Source of the DNA: RGIG6374 sp045600965
GTDB taxonomy: Bacteria > Bacteroidota > Bacteroidia > Bacteroidales > UBA932
NCBI GenBank assembly: GCA_045600965.1
Contig: JAZRYW010000051.1
Span: 1 to 5,081, forward strand
Direction of reading: 5' to 3'
Length of the DNA stretch: 5,081 nucleotides
In this document: in pieces, positions 1 through 5,081 of the stretch
Numbering within the stretch: position 1 is the first letter of the stretch
Layout: each line of letters opens with the position of its first letter
The notes under the pieces: model-generated
Told to the model about the DNA's origin: nothing
The model's database searches: none
Seen by the model: only the letters and a program-made list of their open reading frames with translations
Program-made: the position numbers and the translations under genes

Positions 1-959
1 TCTCCGGCAACCCCCTGGGGAAGAATGTTCCCGAATCTGTCGCAAACGTATCCCGTGCTGTTCGGCACCGGACGTCCGATAGGGATGTCGACTTCGCCTC
101 CCTGCACTTCGTAAGTCGTGGCGGCAGCCGTGAACTCGGTAGGCCCGTAGGCGTTGATCACACGGACGCCAGTCTTACGCACGGGGAGCATCTTCTCCCC
201 TCCGAGCATCATATATTCCAGAGGAAGGTCAAAGCCGTTCAGAAGGGCCATTCCCACCTGTGTGGTCACCAGCATTCCTGTGATCCTGTTGTCGCGGATA
301 TATGCGGCGATGCCGTCTAGGTCCCGTCTTAGTGACTCGCTCAGGATGTGGACCTGGGAGCCCACCGCAAGAGGGCAGAGCATGTCGAAGATGGACGCGT
401 CGAATGAGAATGACGAGTGGACCAGATGTCTGGTGTCCGGCCCCTGATGCAGCATAGAGTTGTTCCACGCTATGAAGGCACGCAGCCCCTTGTGTAGAAT
501 GACAGCTCCCTTCGGCTTGCCCGTCGTCCCGGACGTGTATATCATATATGCGCGGCCGTCCGGACGCGACAGATTGAGGGACGGCTCCTCAGCTGTGTCA
601 CCGGAAAGGGCCGTACGCAGGGTCTCCTCGTCGATGACCACCTTGGCTCCACTGTCCTCTATCATGAAGCGGCGCCTGTCCTCGGGATATTCCCTGTCTA
701 CAGGAACGTAGGCCGCGCCTATCCGCTGGACGGCAAGCACGCTCACCACGAACTCCTTGACGCGCGGGAGCATGATGCAGACGAAGTCGCCCTCTGCCAC
801 GCCCTGCCGGCGCAGCCAGGCGCCCAGACGCAGCGACGACTCGCTCAGCTCTCCGTAGCTGATGCTGCCTGTGGCATCCACCACGGCCGTGGCGGACGGT
901 TGAGACGCCGCCTGGGACAGTACCATATCCACGAAGGTCTCCTCTGCATTGTAGGGCAG
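1..959 (-). other. Adenylation domain of downstream module (A1 to A6; C-terminus outside window)
   Basis: The second amino-acid-activating domain starts after the C domain with ISYGELSESSLRLGAWL (A1, around 860) and continues through GAAYVPVDREYP (A2 region, from 719), A3 YTSGTTGKPKG (539-507), A4 FDASIFD (starting 404), A5 NAYGPTE (155-135) and the first residues of A6, GVAGE, where the window ends. The A7 to A10 cores, the catalytic lysine and the carrier it loads are outside. Pocket residues aligned by eye to GrsA are D1561, A1562, F1565, L1604, M1625, G1627, A1644, A1652 and A1653. The pocket is neutral and hydrophobic; I do not recognise the code. It shares TTQVG and GGEKM sub-motifs with the upstream A domain (TTQIG, GGEKL), so the two are probably related, but the code residues differ and a different substrate is likely. 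Confidence 0.94.
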
Positions 960-3900
960 GGGGGTGCCGGTTCCCATTTTCAATGTCTCGGACAGCAGTT
1001 CTCCGTCTATTCGCGGCAGATTGTCTACAAGTGCATCCGGATTTGATGCTATGCCCCGTACAATGGCTCCGAACAGACTATGAATTGTTTTGACAGCCTT
1101 CTTGGTATATAATTTCCTGTCAAAGGCAATTTTCAGGCAAAGTTCACCATTATCTGTTATGAATGAACTCGGATTGATTTCAGAGAAATTCTCCTCCTTG
1201 GCAAGTATCGATTTCAGAGCAGGTACAGAATTCTGCTCTGTATCGGTTTCACTATGAACCGGTGCACCACTGTCGAAGTTCTCGAACGCTATGACTGTCT
1301 GGAAGAGCTGAGAGCCCAGACAGGATTGCTGCTGGATTTCCGCCAAAGGGCAAAAATCGTGTTCCTTGCTTTCTGCCGCCTGGTCGGAAAGTTGGTGAAG
1401 AAGTTGTCGAACCGTGGTATTCTTGTCGGATCTCACACGCACCGGAATGGAATTGATGAAAAGTCCGAATACGTCTCCAACCTCTACAGAGGTATTATCC
1501 CGGCCGGAAACCACCTTTGCGAACACTACGTCATTGGTGCGGGCATAAACCTGAAGGACCATACCCCAGGACATTTCGACGATGGTGCTGAATGTGATAT
1601 CCTCTTGCTGGCATAAAGCGGAAAGGCGGTCGGTGGAATCCTTGTCCACATAGGACAGTATAACATCTTCGTCACTTCTGTCGGATTCGGCGACAGGACC
1701 GCCGGATGGTATTTCCGCCCTGGTTTCATAGCCGGACAGGAACTCCTTCCAATATTTCAACGATGCCTGTTTGTCCTTATGTATAATTTCACGGACGGCT
1801 TCTTCATATCTGCCGGCAGTTGATCGCTCATTGGAATGATTCAAGTGCACGCCGCTAATCTCCTCCATCAGATTTTGAATGAATCCTCCGATAAAGGTCT
1901 GCATACACCAACCGTCAACAATGATATGGTGAATTCCGAGAAGAAGATAGCAGGATGTGTCGGACTTTGCGGCACATACCACGAAGGCAAGCGGCTTTTC
2001 CTGAAGGTCAAAGCCATATGTCAGATATTCCTCGCGCAACTTCAATACAGACTTCTCCGGATCTTCCTCTCCGCTCAGATCGTGCATATATAATCCGAGT
2101 TTCCTGTCCACTATTGCCTGACGGTAAATAGAAACACCATTGCTGATTATGGACGTACGGAGTACTTCATTGCTGGCGGCCAGACGGTCGAGAGCCTTGC
2201 TCAACTGTTCTTCTGAAGGCAGTGCTGACAATTCGAAGATATTTACTATGCGGTATGCCCAGGCCTGTGGCTCTGCGAGATGCTTCAGAAGCATACTCTC
2301 CTGCATAGGGGTGAGAGGGTAGATGCGTTCAAGACGTTCTCCCCGTTTTGCGAAATCCGCTTCAACGGCTTGGAATTCGTCATCGCTCCATTCCATCTCC
2401 CCGAGGTCGCTGGCAGTATGTTCCGGATGTTCCACCGACATAGTATGTTCAGCGATTCCCTTGAGTTCATCAAGATAGAGTTCTCCCCATTGTCTGATGC
2501 TTTCCTCATCCAATAGGTTGGCATCATAGGCAAAGGGTATCAGCATCTCACCGTTGATTACCGAACTGTTCACTGACACCGGTTCCCTGATATTGCCGTT
2601 GTCCACAGCTTCTCCGGAACTGAGGTCGGAAGCCATATATAATCCCTCGGCATTATCCTCACCCGTCTTTCCTCCATCGGAGAATTCTCCAAGATAGTTG
2701 AAAGTGACCATAGGCATTTCCGCCTCGGGCATTACTCCCGTAATGTATTTGAGGACATTGTAGCCGAAACCTTTGTTCGGAATGCGGTGCAGTTCTTCCT
2801 TGACGTTGCGGATATCGGAACGCAGGTCTTCTCCCGTAATGTCAAGTACGACAGGATAGATGGAAGTGAACCATCCAACAGTGCGGTCAATTGTCAAAGG
2901 TTCCTTTCCAAAAGGCTCCCTTCCGTGACCTTCCATACTCACGGCCAGACTTCCGAAACCGGTAAGACGCTTGTAGCTGCGCACAAGACCGGTAAGAAGA
3001 AGGTCGTTGATTTCTGTATCATATGCCTCGGAACACTTGCCGATGAGCAATCCGGTGGTTTCTGCATCCAGTTTTACCGCATGGAATTTGCGGTTCACGG
3101 CCTCGTCTTTTCTCTTCAGGCGAGGAGATGCCGCCATACGCCGGGATACATTCTCCCAATATCCGATTTCCTGCGAAAGTTGATAACTTGAGGCGTATTC
3201 GTGAAGAGCCTCCGCGTATGTCTTGTAAGAATGCGTCTTTGCGGGAAGAACAACGGACTTGCCCTCAAGGGCGAGAGCATACGCCGTATTCAGGTCTTCA
3301 ACAATTATCCTCCAGGACACACCATCCACTACAAGGTGATGACAAACGAGCAGCAGTGCATCACCATCATCCATACGGAACAGTGCGGCATTGAACAGAG
3401 GCCCTTTCTCCAGAGAAATCGAGCGGTGGATTTCCGAGCCGGTCATCGCAACCTTTTCCTTGCAGGAACTGTCTCCACGCAAATCGGACTCCCTCCACCC
3501 GTACAAAGTCTCTTCGTCGGTATCCCGCAGGTATAGAGCGTTCCCCTGAACTTTTGCACGAAGCATATCATGATGGCTGACAAGTGCTGACAATGCCTGT
3601 TTCAAGGCTACGGCATCTATGCATTTGTCTGACCGCAGCATAAAGTCCTGATTGAAATGGGCGGGCACGGGCATATCCAGGGCAAAGAAATGCTCTATTA
3701 TTGCGGAGTTCGGTACAGGACCTGTCACAGCTTCCTGACTTATCTCCACTTCATTGCCAGCCATCTGTGCGGCCGCGGCTATGTCGCGGATCACCTTCAG
3801 CTTCATTATCTGCGACACCTGCAGGGTGATGCCCTCCTGCCGCAGCGCGCTCACGAGCCGGATCGCCTTGATGGAGTCGCCTCCGAGGGCGTTGAAACTG

Positions 3901-5081
3901 TCGAGCACGCTGACCGGCGAGCCGGTGTTGAGCAGCCTGCCAATGGCCGCACACAGTTTCTTCTCAGCCTCTGTCGAAGGTGCGACGTATTCCACGGTGC
4001 TCTGCACCTGAGGCACGGGCAGGGCCTTGCGGTCTACCTTGCCGTTGGACGTAAACGGAAGATTCTCCAACTTCACGTATATCTCCGGCACCATATAGTC
4101 CGTGAGATTCTCCTTGAGGCTCTTCTTCAGTGATTCCTCATCCACTTCCGCACCATTCTCCACTGTATAGTAGCAGCACAGATTCTGCACGCCGTTTATT
4201 TCCTTCACGTCGACACAGCATTGACGTATGCCGGAGTATCCGAGCACCTTGCTCTCGATCTCGCCCAGCTCGATGCGCAGGCCTCGCAGCTTCACCTGGT
4301 TGTCCAGACGGCCGAGGTATTCTATGTTACCGTCCTCGCTCCATCTTACCAGGTCGCCGGTGCGGTAGCACTTCTCTTCTCCGATGACAGTGAACTTCCC
4401 GGCGTCCTTCTCCGACGGATGCAGATAGCCCCTGGCCACACCTTCACCGCTGACTACAAGCTCTCCGGCCACTCCCCGTGGCACAAGATTCAGACTGCTG
4501 TCCACTACATACAGCTGATAGTTCGACAGCGGACGGCCTATCAGGGAACTGTCGTAGTCCCTGTCAATGTTGTAGAAGGTCGAGTACAGCGTGCATTCGG
4601 TAGGACCGTATCCGTTGTAGAAGCGGTAACGCGGCTTCCTGAGCGGCATCAACTTCTCGCCGCCCACAGACATCAGACGCAGCGAGCTGTTCCCGATACC
4701 GGTGGCAAACAGATAGCCTATCTGCGTGGTGATGAAGGCAATGCTCAACCGGTTGCTCTCCATATAGTCGTTCATTGCCTCGAGGTCCATCCTCATCCCG
4801 CTGGGTATGATGTATACGGAAGCCCCGGCAGAGAGCGCGGGGTACAGGTCCATCATATGTGCGTCGAAACCGAAATTGGCGTAGGCAACGGCGCGGTCAG
4901 AAGGAGTCACGTCGAACTCCTTGACATACCAGTGGCAGAAGTTGACGATATTGTGATGCTCCAGAACAACGCCTTTGGGCTTGCCCGTCGATCCCGAGGT
5001 GTAGAGCAGGACATACCGGTCCTCCGGAGCCAGCTCAGGAAGAGGGGATGTGACAGTAGGGAAGGACTCGCTGCCTGACCA
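1..5081 (-). CDS. Non-ribosomal peptide synthetase, internal fragment (A-T-E-C-A), partial at both ends
   Basis: A single minus-strand frame is open across the whole window: 1693 codons from 5081 down to 3, no stop, and neither the true start nor the end is present. It encodes a cytosolic modular NRPS, which builds a peptide on carrier-protein thioesters without a ribosome. In order the protein shows: adenylation domain from core A3 to A10 (residues 1-355), carrier protein with LGGDSI (about 364-441), epimerization domain with HHLVVDGVSWR and EGHGRE (about 454-900), condensation domain with HHIIVDG (about 918-1355), and a second adenylation domain from A1 to A6 (about 1375-1693, cut by the edge). 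The E-to-C order predicts that a D-residue is made and passed to the next module. No docking segment, thioesterase or reductase is seen, so more modules or a release domain must lie outside. All complete domains keep their catalytic residues. The family call is very secure; the product peptide is unknown. Confidence 0.97.
1020..2330 (-). other. Condensation (C) domain, inferred DCL type
   Basis: This domain forms the peptide bond between the upstream peptidyl thioester and the amino acid on the next carrier. Motifs seen: C1 RIYPLTPMQESMLL (from about 2327), C2 SNEVLRTSI (2174-2148), C3 HHIIVDGWCMQTF (HH at 1931-1926, residues 1051-1052, Asp at 1916-1914), YWKEFLSG, YARTNDVVFAKVVSGRD, VFGLFINSIPVRVR, the HDFCPLAEIQ segment and LFQTVIAFEN. 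It directly follows an E domain, so it should accept a D-configured donor (DCL); the PMQE form of C1 and the LAEIQ segment fit that class, though the subtype is inferred from context and not from a tree. Two departures from consensus are visible: Asn replaces the usual His of C2 (RHEVLRT), and Cys replaces Ser after DGW in C3. The catalytic HHxxxDG is intact. Confidence 0.94.
2370..3722 (-). other. Epimerization (E) domain
   Basis: This domain racemises the alpha carbon of the carrier-bound residue so that the D form can be passed on. The E-type motifs appear in order: an N-terminal HFNQ segment near 3660-3648, SHHDMLRAKV, the active-site HHLVVDGVSWRII beginning at 3341 (HH at residues 581-582), LPAKTHSYKTYAEAL, AYDTEINDLLLTGL, EGHGRE (2933-2916, residue 717 on), TVGWFTSIYPV (about 2882-2850), the PNKGFGYNVL segment and FNYLGEF (2702-2682). 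These set it apart from a condensation domain, which has HHxxxDGWS and lacks EGHGRE and NYLGEF. The second histidine of HH and the Glu of EGHGRE are the residues I expect to act in catalysis. Length, about 450 residues, is normal. It looks fully active. Confidence 0.95.
3760..3992 (-). other. Peptidyl carrier protein (T/PCP) domain
   Basis: A carrier domain of about 78 residues follows the A domain after a short linker. Its core is NALGGDSIKAIRLVSALR; the serine codon at 3873-3875 (residue 403) is the expected attachment point for the 4'-phosphopantetheine arm. The GGDSI form, rather than GGHSL, is the variant typical of carriers that precede an epimerization domain, which agrees with the next domain. 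The last helix reads VSQIMKLKVIRDIAAAAQ, matching the normal end of a carrier fold. It holds the amino acid or growing peptide as a thioester and presents it in turn to the A, E and C domains. Confidence 0.95.
4015..5081 (-). other. Adenylation domain of upstream module (A3 to A10; N-terminus outside window)
   Basis: This domain selects an amino acid, activates it as aminoacyl-AMP with ATP, and loads it on the following carrier protein. Visible cores: A3 YTSGSTGKPKG (5003-4971), A4 FDAHMMD (starting 4868), A5 YNGYGPTE (4619-4596), A6 GELVVSGEGVARGYL, A7 YRTGDL (from 4365), A8 GRLDNQVKLRG then RIELGEIE (4313-4254), and A10 NGKVDR (4046-4029) with the catalytic lysine at residue 348. Cores A1 and A2 lie beyond the window edge. 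Aligning by eye to GrsA gives binding-pocket residues D73, A74, M77, F116, S138, G140, G157, L165, Y166 and K348. Asp at the first position indicates an ordinary alpha-amino acid. The small and hydrophobic remainder suggests a neutral substrate, but I do not recognise the code and name no amino acid. Confidence 0.95.

Noticed and set aside
1090..1113. Plus-strand TTGACA and TATAAT hexamers resembling a sigma-70 promoter
   Set aside because: The spacer is only 12 bases, it sits inside an AT-rich coding stretch antisense to the gene, and no plausible plus-strand gene follows.
2415..2450. Short direct repeat (AGTATGTTC at 2415-2423 and 2442-2450)
   Set aside because: Two 9-base copies encode a repeated EHT in the E-C linker. 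This is too short to support a functional repeat.
2370..3722. Reading the E domain as a second condensation domain (tandem C-C)
   Set aside because: HHLVVDGVSWR, EGHGRE, VGWFTSIYP and NYLGEF are E-specific, and the preceding carrier has GGDSI.
1254..4133. Several plus-strand open frames of 80-158 codons
   Set aside because: All lie antisense to well-conserved E, C, T or A motifs, have no recognisable protein features, and are shadows of the minus-strand gene.
4221..5078. Long plus-strand open frame of 285 codons opposite the upstream A domain
   Set aside because: The opposite strand carries a perfect run of A-domain core motifs. The plus-strand frame has no recognisable domain and is explained by the high GC and third-position bias of the real gene.
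1..5081. Possible pseudogene or assembly frameshift
   Set aside because: I read every line of the minus strand in one frame without a stop, and the motif order and spacing are normal throughout.

Overview
The window is the interior of one very large gene on the minus strand. Reading the reverse complement from base 5081 gives an uninterrupted frame of 1693 codons with no stop, running off both edges. It encodes part of a modular non-ribosomal peptide synthetase (NRPS). No start codon, stop codon, promoter, terminator, RNA gene, mobile element or CRISPR array is visible, and all bases are explained as coding. Residue numbers below count from the codon at 5081-5079.

Layout in protein order (right to left on the map): the end of one module is adenylation (A, from core motif A3 onward; 5081 to about 4015), then a carrier protein (T/PCP; about 3992-3760), then an epimerization domain (E; about 3722-2370). 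The next module begins with a condensation domain (C; about 2330-1020) and an adenylation domain (about 959 to 1, cut off at motif A6). The order is therefore (C?)A-T-E | C-A(T...). By family logic, the first A domain activates an amino acid and loads it on the carrier serine at 3873-3875. The E domain then equilibrates it toward the D form, and the following C domain joins it to the amino acid selected by the second A domain. Catalytic motifs are intact in all complete domains, so the segment looks functional rather than decayed.

The organism cannot be named with certainty. The gene is of moderate GC with mixed codon use, including frequent ATA, AGA and AGG. Both A domains share an unusual TTQ.G / GGEK sub-motif style. 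A host-associated anaerobe (Bacteroidota or Firmicutes) is a low-confidence guess.

The most notable feature beyond the domain order is compositional. The A and T parts are GC-rich (60-base blocks of up to 75% GC), while the E-C part is clearly poorer (typically 40-50%, falling to 35% just before the second A domain). The shifts lie close to the T/E and C/A domain junctions, as expected if modules were assembled by recombination. Neither A-domain specificity code matches one I recognise, so the peptide is unidentified.
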